Shown here one piece after another: positions 55,199 through 64,000 of a stretch of DNA of 64,000 nucleotides (position 1 is its first letter; each line of letters starts with the position of its first letter). The stretch covers positions 62,001 through 126,000 of the forward strand of contig NZ_JAKEVM010000001.1 of assembly GCF_022398475.1 (NCBI RefSeq). Direction: 5' to 3'. A program made the position numbers and the translations under genes. This stretch comes from Pseudoalteromonas shioyasakiensis. GTDB lineage: Bacteria; Pseudomonadota; Gammaproteobacteria; Enterobacterales; Alteromonadaceae. The notes under the pieces are model-generated. The model did not search any database. It was not told the origin of the DNA and saw nothing but the letters and a program-made list of their open reading frames with translations.

Positions 55199-56588
55199 AT
55201 TGTTACCATTGCTTTGTTTCGCTTGCATTCAAGGCTGTGCTGTAGGGCCTGATTTTGAAGCACCTGAGCATAGTGAAGTTGCTAACTTTATGGGCGCAAC
55301 AGCAACGCCACAATCGGAGGCTTTAGCGGGCTGGAAGCAAATTTATAGCGACCCTCATTTGCAAAAGCTGATTAGCCAAGCGCTTCTTAACAACCAAGAT
55401 ATGTTAATTGCGCAATCGAAAATTATTGAAGCGCGAGCTCGGTATCGAATTACGGATGCCGCTTTATGGCCTGATGTGAATGTAGGGCTTACTTCAGAGC
55501 GAGAAGAAGAGCTTAATAGCAGCCCAGAAAATACCTTTGATTTAAAAGGTTACTTAAGTTGGGAGCTAGATTTATTTGGTAGTAACCGACGCGCAAGCGA
55601 AGCCGCACTGGCAAATTATTATAGCCAAGAGCAAGCAAGAAACGCGTTGCAGCTCGCCTTGATTGCTGATGTTGCTCAGCAGTTTTTTGCCCTCAAAGAA
55701 GTTGAAGAGCAATTAAAAATTAGCCTCAGTACGATTAAGCTTCGCGAGAAGGAGCTTGAAATTGCGCGTATTCGTAAAAAAGGCGGTATTATTTCAGGGC
55801 TAGAACAGCGCCAAGCCGAGGTTGAATTAGAGTCAGCGAAAGTGAAGATCCCTCCTTTACAGCACAGTGAAAGGCGGATTATTAATCAGTTAAAGTTTTT
55901 GATTGGTGATGCCAATGCTGATGTGCAAGGGGGGAATGAGTTATCTGTGCAAACCCTTCCTAAGCAATTACCCACAGGACTACCTAGTGAACTGTTAAAG
56001 CGTAGACCAGATGTGCAGCAAGCAATGTATCAATGGCAAGCGGCCATGGCTGAAATTGGGGTCGCAAAAGCGGCCTTATTCCCAAAACTTAAGTTGTATG
56101 CCGAATATGGCAGTGAAAGTACTGATTTTAGTGATTTGCTCGCCAGTAATTCGCAGGTTTGGTTGCTGGGCTCAGAGCTTTTAATGCCAATATTTAATAT
56201 GGGGCGCAATCAGGCAAATTTAACGGTGGCGGAACAACGAGCTTATCAGGCAAGTATTCAATATCAGAAAATAGTGTTGGTGGCACTGCAAGAAGTGAGC
56301 AATCAGCTTTCGAACTATCAGTCGGCAGAAAAAAGCTATGATGCGCAAAGAAGCTTGGTGCTCAGTAGCCAAGATTACTATCGCTTAGCACGCCTAAGAT
56401 ATAGCAATGGTGTTGCCAGCTCCCTTGATTTAATGGATGCACAGCGCCAGTTATTTTCGGCAGAAATTGCGTTATCGCAGGCAAAAAATGATCGTCTGCA
56501 AAGCCTAGCAACGCTTTATAAAGCCCTTGGTGGCGGGTGGTATGAATTAAGCGAACAGGAACTAGAAAAAGAAAAAGTGGTGGATTAA
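55191..56588 (+). CDS. RND outer-membrane factor lipoprotein (NodT/OprM type)
   Basis: The 465-residue TolC-like channel has a lipobox ending in Cys16 (CIQGC-AVGPDF), the usual GPDFxxP start, and two OEP repeats, each with a coiled-coil stretch. RRPDVQQAMYQWQAAMAEIGVAKAALFPKL is the characteristic repeat-start motif. It completes the adaptor-pump-channel operon and is followed by a long terminator hairpin. No regulator gene is adjacent. Confidence 0.93.
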   Translation: MHKLLPLLCFACIQGCAVGPDFEAPEHSEVANFMGATATPQSEALAGWKQIYSDPHLQKLISQALLNNQDMLIAQSKIIEARARYRITDAALWPDVNVGLTSEREEELNSSPENTFDLKGYLSWELDLFGSNRRASEAALANYYSQEQARNALQLALIADVAQQFFALKEVEEQLKISLSTIKLREKELEIARIRKKGGIISGLEQRQAEVELESAKVKIPPLQHSERRIINQLKFLIGDANADVQGGNELSVQTLPKQLPTGLPSELLKRRPDVQQAMYQWQAAMAEIGVAKAALFPKLKLYAEYGSESTDFSDLLASNSQVWLLGSELLMPIFNMGRNQANLTVAEQRAYQASIQYQKIVLVALQEVSNQLSNYQSAEKSYDAQRSLVLSSQDYYRLARLRYSNGVASSLDLMDAQRQLFSAEIALSQAKNDRLQSLATLYKALGGGWYELSEQELEKEKVVD

Positions 56589-56620
56589 TTTAAAGAGCAT
56601 GCAAAAACATGCTCTTTAAA
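56589..56620. terminator. Perfect hairpin between convergent operons
   Basis: TTTAAAGAGCATG and CATGCTCTTTAAA form a 13-bp perfect stem with a 6-nt A-rich loop between the efflux operon and the convergent DUF3299 gene. The T-tract is short, and it is probably bidirectional. Confidence 0.75.
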
Positions 56621-56622
56621 AC

Positions 56623-57111
56623 TTATAACTCAAATGGTGCTACACCGACGGCTTTCATTTTATAGCCGACTTGGGCAATTTCACCAGACCAGGTTTCGGT
56701 GCTGATAACGCCTGTCACGACAATCGCATCGTAGAGGCTTTCGATTGGTACGCCGTCTTTAATCGTGACATGCACAATTTGATTTGGTGGCGGTGGTGGC
56801 ACGTGGATACAGGCACCAAAATAAGGAACCAATAAAAACTCGGTGATCACTTCGCTGTCGCCTTCAAGGGGAACAACAAAACCAGGCAAACTCACTGATT
56901 GGCCATTAAGCTCTTTTACCACGGGTGCATCAAGGTCTGGTTGCACCCAGTTTTGCTCGCTACCTTCATGGTTTGCTTGCGCTTGGGTGTCGATTTGGAC
57001 ATGACCTTTTGGAATTAAATCTTCCCAGAAGATTTCTTTAGGTGCGCCAGCATTAGCTCCAGCACACACAACTAATGCGACTAAAGCGACGAATTTTCGA
57101 AAAAACGGCAT
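56623..57111 (-). CDS. Exported DUF3299 protein
   Basis: The 162-residue protein has a signal peptide (residues 1-22, GANA-GAPKE). The family core is LPGFVVPLEGDSEVITEFLLVPYFGACIHVPPPPPNQIVHV, with conserved Cys and His in ACIHVPPPPPNQ, a possible metal site. These proteins are periplasmic and often encoded with MacB-like ABC transporters. It is the last gene of such an operon, nine bases after the permease. Confidence 0.85.
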   Translation of the reverse strand: MPFFRKFVALVALVVCAGANAGAPKEIFWEDLIPKGHVQIDTQAQANHEGSEQNWVQPDLDAPVVKELNGQSVSLPGFVVPLEGDSEVITEFLLVPYFGACIHVPPPPPNQIVHVTIKDGVPIESLYDAIVVTGVISTETWSGEIAQVGYKMKAVGVAPFEL

Positions 57112-57119
57112 AACATTCC

Positions 57120-58398
<1,279 letters not shown>

Positions 58399-58412
<14 letters not shown>

Positions 58413-59097
58413 CTGTGCCTCCTTGTAACTCAACAAGGCTGATACTGCGGGTAAATAGCGTTTGTAATGTTTCATCATGGCTAACAAAAATTAGCGTGCT
58501 ATTTGCTGCGCTTGCCTGCTCAAATAACAATTTTACGAATGCTTGGCGATTTTGTGTGTCGAGTGCTGAGGTAGGTTCATCTGCAATAATAATTTCAGGG
58601 CTGCCAATAAAGGCTCGCGCTGCGGCAACTCTTTGTTGCTGGCCAATACTCAGCTGTGCAACTGCTTGATGCTGCAAGTTATCATTTAGCCCTAAAGCGC
58701 TCAGTAAGCGGCTTGCTTCAGCGGCTATTGTTGCACTATTTTTTAATGCGTTTTTTTGCCTTTGCTTTGAAAATTGGCAACCTAAAGTCACATTTTCAAT
58801 AGGCGATAAATAAGGTAGTAAATTAAAGTTTTGAAAAATATAGCCAATATGGTCGGCACGAAAACGGTCCCTTTTACTATTACTAAGTTGGTTAATCGCT
58901 TTACCAAGCAGCTCGATATTGCCCTGTGTTGGCACTGTGACGCCAGCAAGCAATGATAATAACGTTGATTTACCACAACCACTCGGACCGTGAAGAAAAA
59001 CATGTTCGCCTTGATCAATATCTAGCTTAGTAATATTGATCGTCGGCTTGGGTTGTTTTGCGTGCCATTTAAAAAGCACATTTTCAAGCGTGATCAT
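58399..59097 (-). CDS. LolD/MacB-type ABC transporter ATP-binding protein
   Basis: The 232-residue ATPase has Walker A GPSGCGKST (37-45), Q-loop FQNFNLLP, signature LSIGQQQRVA (Ile replaces the usual Gly), Walker B IIIADEPTSALD, and the H-loop His in FVSHDE. It powers the adjacent permease, whose gene overlaps it by 14 nt. Start ATG is 16 bp after the glycerophosphotransferase-like stop on the same strand. Confidence 0.92.
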
Positions 59098-59113
59098 AAC
59101 GACCTATGAATTG

Positions 59114-60187
59114 TTACCATCGCCAGTAATTTAATTTTCTACGCATTTTAAAATTACGAATAAAATTACGTGGTTTCGGCTTAAGTGCAGGATTGCTCAA
59201 TAGTAATTCATTGCTAGCAGCAAGTACACGTTGACTCGATAAGCCGTCTTGATATGGATGCAGTTGCTGGCAGAAGTGCTCAATTTTCGCCATTAATTCA
59301 GCAGGCTGTGTGAAGGCATAATCAATCGCTTCAGTTAGTTTATTGACATCTGTAATATCAATAAGATGTTCGCCAGGTGCTTGATTGCAGAAAGTTACGA
59401 CAGGCTTTCTTTGTAAGATAAACATAAGCAAAATGGATGAGGTATCACACAGCATGACATCCGCTGCTTGCAACAGCGGTAATACATTATCTGTCTCGAC
59501 AAAGGTTAGGTTTTCGTTTTGTAGAGCCTTGTATTGTTCAACAAGCTCGCTTGGCATTTTCGGGTGAAATTGCACCAAAATTCGCCACTTTCCTTGCTCA
59601 CTGTATGCTTTTATTTGTTCGTATAATTTAGGTGCAAGAGAAAGGTTTCTAGAAAAAGTTGAACAAATTAAAAGAGTTTGCCTTTTATCGCCTTCATCTA
59701 CGTATGGATTGTTTTCTATTTTTGAAAATAATGGATCTAGAGTAGGCCAACCTGTTTCTTTAGTTAAAAAGAAACCATGCTTTTTAGCTAGTTTCTCAAA
59801 CTTAGAAGTTGTATTAGGGCCTTGGGTACAATACAGGTCAAAGCAGCCTCGGATGTTAAAATGATCTTCGTATCCTTTTCGATTTAGTTTTCCAGAATTA
59901 AAGCCGTGAAAAACAGCTACTTTTTTTCCTGGGATAAAGTTTGGAATTACATTCCCAGGAATGTATGAAATGTCTGGTTGCCACTGGATTACATCATCTA
60001 TAGTTTCTAAACACGATTCATCTGAACGAAGGAAGTTCTGATTAACTTCATCACCATAGAAAAACCATTTAACTTCACCACCACGAGCTAAAATCTCCCG
60101 TTGCAATGGGCGTAAGATCGCGTACGAATAGTTCTGCGAAATAAACATTAAATATTTTTTTTCTGCGGTAGCTGCTAAGTAATCCAA
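59114..60187 (-). CDS. CDP-glycerol glycerophosphotransferase-like protein
   Basis: The 357-residue protein has a GT-B-like fold typical of TagB/TagF polyglycerol-phosphate enzymes: VAVFHGFNSGKLNRKG near residue 86 and the C-terminal VMLCDTSSILLMFILQRKPVVTF. The basic C-terminus (KPKPRNFIRNFKMRRKLNYWRW) may bind membrane. Such enzymes build surface glycan or phosphoglycerol modifications, here outside any capsule or LPS cluster. The start is TTG with a strong GGAGG, which fits better than any downstream ATG. Confidence 0.8.
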   Translation of the reverse strand: MDYLAATAEKKYLMFISQNYSYAILRPLQREILARGGEVKWFFYGDEVNQNFLRSDESCLETIDDVIQWQPDISYIPGNVIPNFIPGKKVAVFHGFNSGKLNRKGYEDHFNIRGCFDLYCTQGPNTTSKFEKLAKKHGFFLTKETGWPTLDPLFSKIENNPYVDEGDKRQTLLICSTFSRNLSLAPKLYEQIKAYSEQGKWRILVQFHPKMPSELVEQYKALQNENLTFVETDNVLPLLQAADVMLCDTSSILLMFILQRKPVVTFCNQAPGEHLIDITDVNKLTEAIDYAFTQPAELMAKIEHFCQQLHPYQDGLSSQRVLAASNELLLSNPALKPKPRNFIRNFKMRRKLNYWRW

Positions 60188-60309
60188 GAAAACCTCCTAT
60201 TTCGAGGGCACTAGTATAGCGAAATAATGTTTATGACAGCAAAATTACTGAAAGTTTAAATTTTTATGGTTTTTATTACATCCGCAGGCTGCTGATGATA
60301 GTGCAATGA

Positions 60310-60338
60310 TTGAGCTTTCAAAGCGTCTAGATTATTAT
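60310..60338 (+). promoter_or_regulatory. Predicted promoter of purC
   Basis: TTGAGC (60310-60315) and TATTAT (60333-60338) are separated by 17 bp, about 66 bp upstream of the purC ATG. The -10 matches 5 of 6 and the -35 matches 4 of 6. I saw no convincing PurR box. Confidence 0.55.
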
Positions 60339-60404
60339 AGGCGGCCATAACCCCAATCCCATACATGTGCTCACAAGAGCATGCCAAATACTATCGGAGA
60401 TAGC

Positions 60405-61511
60405 ATGACTAGCTATAAAGTTTTAGACGTAAACGATGATTTACCGATCCGTACTAAAGGTGCGGTACACAGTGGTAAAGTGCGTTCAGTTTATTGGTTA
60501 ACTGATGAAGACAGCGCTCGTTTAATTAATGACAAAGGTTATCAAGTTCCAAAAGGAACTGAGCTAGCTATTATGGTTATTTCTGACCGTATTTCTGCGT
60601 TTGATTGTATTTGGCAAGGTGAAAACGGTTTAAATGGTGTTCCTGGTAAAGGCATCGCGCTAAACTCTGTGGCATCTCATTGGTTTAAGTTATTTGATAA
60701 AGCAGGCCTTGCTGGTAACCATATTGTTGATATTCCACACCCTTATGTATGGATTGTGCGTAAAGCAAGTACTGTAAAAGTTGAAGCCATTGCTCGCCAG
60801 TATATTACTGGCAGTATGTGGCGTGATTATGCGAAAGGCACGCGTAATTTCTGTGGTATTGATTTACCAGAGGGACTAGCTGCGAACCAAAAGCTAGATG
60901 AAGTTTTAATTACGCCATCAACGAAAGGCATTATCACAGGTGTTACTGACATTCCTGAAGTAGATGATGTGAACATTACTCGTGAAAACATCACTAATAA
61001 CCTATCTGTTTTTAACTTCAAGTCTGAAGACGATGTGGCTAAATATGAGCAACTACTTGTTGAAGGCTTTAAGCTGATCAGTGATGAACTAGCGCAGCTT
61101 GACCAAATCTTTGTCGATACTAAATTTGAATTTGGTTATGTTGAAGACATTGATGGTTCAGATAAGCTTATCTACATTGATGAAGTAGGCACGCCTGATT
61201 CATCACGTATCTGGGATGGCCCAGCTTACCGTGATGGTAAAATCATTGAAAACTCAAAAGAGGGTTTCCGCCAGTTATTAATTAATAACGTGCCAGACAG
61301 CGATGTGTTATTAAATAAAGACCGCATGGACGAGCGTGAGCAGCTTGCTAAAGACTACACCTTGCCAGAATCAGTGATGCTTGAAGTGTCTGATACTTAC
61401 GTTGGCATTGCGAGTAAAATCATTGGTCAAGAAATTACTATTCCAAGCGACCCACGTAGTGAAGTAATCGCTATTTTAGATAAAGAATACGGCTTAATTA
61501 AGCACAATTAA
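60405..61511 (+). CDS. purC: SAICAR synthetase (long form)
   Basis: The about 368-residue enzyme joins aspartate to CAIR in purine synthesis. Family motifs are [43 protein letters not shown] and [13 protein letters not shown]. It is the longer PurC type, not the 237-residue E. coli form. ATG at 60381 opens the frame, but the ATG at 60405, with GGAG before it, is preferred. It is followed by a terminator. It is monocistronic. Confidence 0.95.
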   Translation: MTSYKVLDVNDDLPIRTKGAVHSGKVRSVYWLTDEDSARLINDKGYQVPKGTELAIMVISDRISAFDCIWQGENGLNGVPGKGIALNSVASHWFKLFDKAGLAGNHIVDIPHPYVWIVRKASTVKVEAIARQYITGSMWRDYAKGTRNFCGIDLPEGLAANQKLDEVLITPSTKGIITGVTDIPEVDDVNITRENITNNLSVFNFKSEDDVAKYEQLLVEGFKLISDELAQLDQIFVDTKFEFGYVEDIDGSDKLIYIDEVGTPDSSRIWDGPAYRDGKIIENSKEGFRQLLINNVPDSDVLLNKDRMDEREQLAKDYTLPESVMLEVSDTYVGIASKIIGQEITIPSDPRSEVIAILDKEYGLIKHN

Positions 61512-61554
61512 TTGCTATTTTTTTAACTTAGATATGCTCTAAGTCAATATTATT

Positions 61555-61595
61555 AAAGCCAAGTTGGTTTTCTACTAAAACTGCTTGGCTTTTTT
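61555..61595 (+). terminator. Intrinsic terminator after purC
   Basis: AAAGCCAAG and CTTGGCTTTTTT form a 9-bp outer stem, and GTTTT and AAAAC form an inner one. A T-run follows. It lies 43 bp after purC. Confidence 0.85.
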
Positions 61596-61678
61596 CTTGC
61601 TTTTCATACCCTCTCTCATTAACTTAAGCTAAGATTAATCTATACTTATTAGCAAACTAGGCTAAGCAAGGTTCAATT

Positions 61679-62329
61679 ATGACGTTTTTTGCGCACTGTG
61701 CTCGCACGGTATGTTCTTTTGTAGTTCTGTGCAGCGCAGCAACTGCATTCGCTGCTGATATTTCATTTACCGTTCGTGATCAATTTGGTAAGCCTTTGGC
61801 TGATGCTGTCATCGAATTAGAAAATAATGCGAACTTACCGAGCACGCAATTACCCGTTGCTGTGATGGATCAGGTAAATAAGCAATTTTCACCTAATGTA
61901 TTGGTGATACAGCAAGGGCAGTCTGTTGATTTTCCTAATAGCGATAATATTCGCCATCATGTTTATTCTTTTTCAAGTGCTAAACCTTTTAATATTAAGC
62001 TTTACGCTGACCGTCCAGAAAAACCTGAGTTGTTTGATAACAGCGGGGTTGTAGTCTTAGGCTGTAATATTCACGACTCTATGGTGGGTTATATCTATGT
62101 CGCAAATAGCGCTAATACACTAAAAACAGCAGAGGATGGTAAAGTACAATTAAAAGGTATTACTGTTCCAACTAGTATAACGATTTGGCACCCAAACCAA
62201 GCAAGTGAAATTAATAAAAAATTATCAGTCACTGTAACTGAGCAAGTCGCTGATATTACAATTAATACGAATGAACCTGCACCGCGTAATACGTTTGGTG
62301 AGATGTTTAAGGCAGATAATGATTCATAG
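61679..62329 (+). CDS. Exported cupredoxin-like (methylamine-utilisation-type) protein
   Basis: The 216-residue protein has a signal peptide (residues 1-25, AFA-ADIS). The second domain has a type-1 copper-like pattern: His93/94 in IRHHVYSF, then Cys129-x2-His132-x2-Met135 in GCNIHDSM. This spacing is that of small blue copper proteins. An N-terminal carboxypeptidase-regulatory-like beta domain precedes it. The stop overlaps the start of the GGDEF/EAL sensor gene by 11 nt, implying coupled production. Confidence 0.85.
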   Translation: MTFFAHCARTVCSFVVLCSAATAFAADISFTVRDQFGKPLADAVIELENNANLPSTQLPVAVMDQVNKQFSPNVLVIQQGQSVDFPNSDNIRHHVYSFSSAKPFNIKLYADRPEKPELFDNSGVVVLGCNIHDSMVGYIYVANSANTLKTAEDGKVQLKGITVPTSITIWHPNQASEINKKLSVTVTEQVADITINTNEPAPRNTFGEMFKADNDS

Positions 62330-64000
62330 TTTAAGAGGGCGGATCATAGCCTTATGCGTTAGCCTGGTTTTATTAACTAGTTTAGTCAGTTTAGCGAGCT
62401 CTTGGTGGTCGACAAATCGCTTTAATGATCAAAAGTTGCGTGAAGATATTAATGTCGCTGAAAATGTTTTTAAGCAATATTTAAGCGCTAAAGAGAGCCT
62501 GCTATTAACTGCTGCAAAGGTGCTGACCGCAGATTTTGGCTTTAAACAAGCGGTCGCAACTCAAGACGCCGATACCATTAGTAGTGTATTGAATAACCAC
62601 AGTCGTCGAATAAATGCTGATTTGATGTTGCTTGTGGATTTATCAGGGCAATTGGTCTCAGCAAATACTGAATTTAATCATAGGCCAGATGAGTTTTCTG
62701 CATTGATGAATGAATTACTCATTGATGCTGAGCAATCAAATTTCATTGTACTTGATCAAACCCTTTACCAAGTTATTTTACTGCCAGTACGTGCGCCGCG
62801 AACTGTTGCCTACAGTTTAGTGGGGTTCGAGATTAACGATCTGGTTGCTGCAGAGCTTAAAAACCTCACCACAATGGATGTGAGTTTTATTGGTGAAGAT
62901 GATGGTGTGGTAGAGACATCGCTGCCCAAGCAACCACAAAGCACCTCTGTATTAGCGCATTTTAATAACGAGACAACGCAGCGCATATTTGGTGAAAAGC
63001 CGGTCTATAGAAACCGCCTGGTTGAACTTCCATCTTTGCCCGGACACCTAGTTTCTGTGCTATTAAGTGCTGATTTAACCCAGAGTTATCGTGAGTTTGA
63101 ACAGCTGTTTTTCACCATTATTGTGCTTGCTGCTATTACGGTTGTGATAGGCGTATTGACCAGTGGAATCTTAGCTAAAAATCTCACAACACCGCTTTCA
63201 AAGCTTACTTTACTTGCGCAGCAATTTGCCCGTGGCAACTATAAAGCTGAATTTGTAGGTAAAAAGCAAAGTAGTGAAATCACCACCTTAATTGATGCCT
63301 TTAACAACATGGGTAACGACATTAAAGAGCGTGAACAGCAAATAAGTTTTCAAGCTAGCCATGATTCATTAACTGGCTTTTATACCCGTTCTGCTATGTT
63401 AGAAAACATGGAAAACTTGTTTGCCGAAGGGGCTGAGTACACACTGGTTGCTATAGATATCCGCGGCCTTCGCCATATCAATGATAAATTAGGCCCGCGT
63501 ATTGGCGATGATTGTCTTAAAGCGGTTGCTGAGCGGATTGGTGAGTACTCAGCTCATCATAATGGTGTTAATGCTCGGATTGGCGGTGACGAATTTTTAA
63601 CTTTATTGCCAGCCGATGAAACGAAACAATTTAAAGATGCGGTAATGAAGTTAGTTGCTCAGTTACAGGCTGGCTACTTAATTCAAGGCTTAAACATTAC
63701 GTTACGCTTTAGTGTTGGGGTGGTGCATTGCCTTTCGCAAAATGTCAGCCCTGAGGATTTAATGCGTCGCTCGTTAATTGCTGTTGATACCGCATCTTGC
63801 GAGCATAAAACTATTCATTATTATCAAGAAGGTGAAGACGAAGAACATCTTGAGCGCCTAGCAATAATTGATGAACTTAAGCAAGCCCTTGTTGATGATG
63901 ACGGTCAGCTGTTCATGACCTATCAGCCAAAACTAAATATTAAAACTAATAGCATTGATAAAGTTGAGTCGTTAATCCGCTGGCAACGCAAAGACGGTCA
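62319..64000 (+). CDS. Membrane GGDEF/EAL c-di-GMP enzyme, 3' end cut by window edge
   Basis: The partial gene (560 codons, no stop yet) overlaps the cupredoxin-like gene by 11 nt. Two membrane helices (about residues 8-25 and 265-287) flank a periplasmic sensor of about 240 residues with no recognised ligand motif. A HAMP-like segment follows, then a GGDEF domain with intact RIGGDEF near residue 420. The last 40 codons begin an EAL domain (YQPKLNIKT, KVESLIRW, with Ser in the EAL position). It is likely to sense a periplasmic signal, perhaps the copper protein, and control c-di-GMP. The full extent is not visible. Confidence 0.85.
   Translation, partial: MIHSLRGRIIALCVSLVLLTSLVSLASSWWSTNRFNDQKLREDINVAENVFKQYLSAKESLLLTAAKVLTADFGFKQAVATQDADTISSVLNNHSRRINADLMLLVDLSGQLVSANTEFNHRPDEFSALMNELLIDAEQSNFIVLDQTLYQVILLPVRAPRTVAYSLVGFEINDLVAAELKNLTTMDVSFIGEDDGVVETSLPKQPQSTSVLAHFNNETTQRIFGEKPVYRNRLVELPSLPGHLVSVLLSADLTQSYREFEQLFFTIIVLAAITVVIGVLTSGILAKNLTTPLSKLTLLAQQFARGNYKAEFVGKKQSSEITTLIDAFNNMGNDIKEREQQISFQASHDSLTGFYTRSAMLENMENLFAEGAEYTLVAIDIRGLRHINDKLGPRIGDDCLKAVAERIGEYSAHHNGVNARIGGDEFLTLLPADETKQFKDAVMKLVAQLQAGYLIQGLNITLRFSVGVVHCLSQNVSPEDLMRRSLIAVDTASCEHKTIHYYQEGEDEEHLERLAIIDELKQALVDDDGQLFMTYQPKLNIKTNSIDKVESLIRWQRKDG

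Overview
This 64 kb window is typical chromosomal DNA of a marine gammaproteobacterium, most likely Pseudoalteromonas or a close relative. That placement is an inference from AT-rich coding DNA, protein resemblance to the E. coli and Vibrio families, and gene content. I see no rRNA or tRNA genes, no CRISPR array and no intact insertion sequence.

Layout. Positions 1-6.2 kb hold an orphan short TatA/TatE gene, an MscS-type channel, a YihY/BrkB membrane protein, a pirin, a YqjG-type glutathionyl-hydroquinone reductase, a P-loop ATPase and a yqjD-yqjE-yqjK-like stress/membrane operon. Positions 6.5-24.4 kb hold a complete, tightly overlapping dcw (division and cell wall) cluster: mraZ-rsmH-ftsL-ftsI-murE-murF-mraY-murD-ftsW-murG-murC-ddl-ftsQ-ftsA-ftsZ-lpxC. 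A five-copy 10-bp-phased TGG array, a likely MraZ operator, lies directly in front of it, and a strong intrinsic terminator follows it. Together these genes make the UDP-MurNAc-pentapeptide precursor, lipid I and lipid II, the septal synthase pair FtsW/FtsI, the FtsQL and FtsA/FtsZ divisome parts, and the committed lipid A enzyme.

Positions 24.4-34.3 kb hold housekeeping and stress genes: yjjG-like and yjjX-like phosphatases, a PrkB-type phosphoribulokinase, a secreted beta-propeller-like protein, an M1 aminopeptidase, a catalytically ruined integrase-like ORF beside a candidate dispersed repeat, DUF2750, a GST, a parvulin, a periplasmic glutathione peroxidase and a GNAT enzyme. Positions 34.4-44.9 kb hold a hybrid histidine kinase with its response regulator, queG, a chemoreceptor without a ligand domain, a GDPD, a DMT transporter, and an operon of a DUF350 membrane protein, a membrane-anchored beta-domain protein and a membrane-embedded spermidine synthase homologue.

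Positions 45-50.8 kb hold rnr-rlmB, a Mn-type pyrophosphatase, a small anchored protein and mutM. Positions 50.8-64 kb hold a tripartite RND efflux operon, a MacB-like ABC/DUF3299 operon with a histidine-rich tandem repeat (possibly zinc related), a CDP-glycerol-type glycerophosphotransferase, purC, and a cupredoxin-like protein translationally coupled to a GGDEF/EAL sensor that runs off the right edge.

The most interesting points are the phased MraZ operator array with a second, inverted pair upstream, the cupredoxin/c-di-GMP gene pair, the integrase pseudoenzyme whose start lies in a repeat-like sequence, the stem-loop covering a GTG start at about 5.04 kb, and the hexanucleotide repeat encoding a His-Asp tract in the ABC permease. 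None is proven novel from sequence alone.
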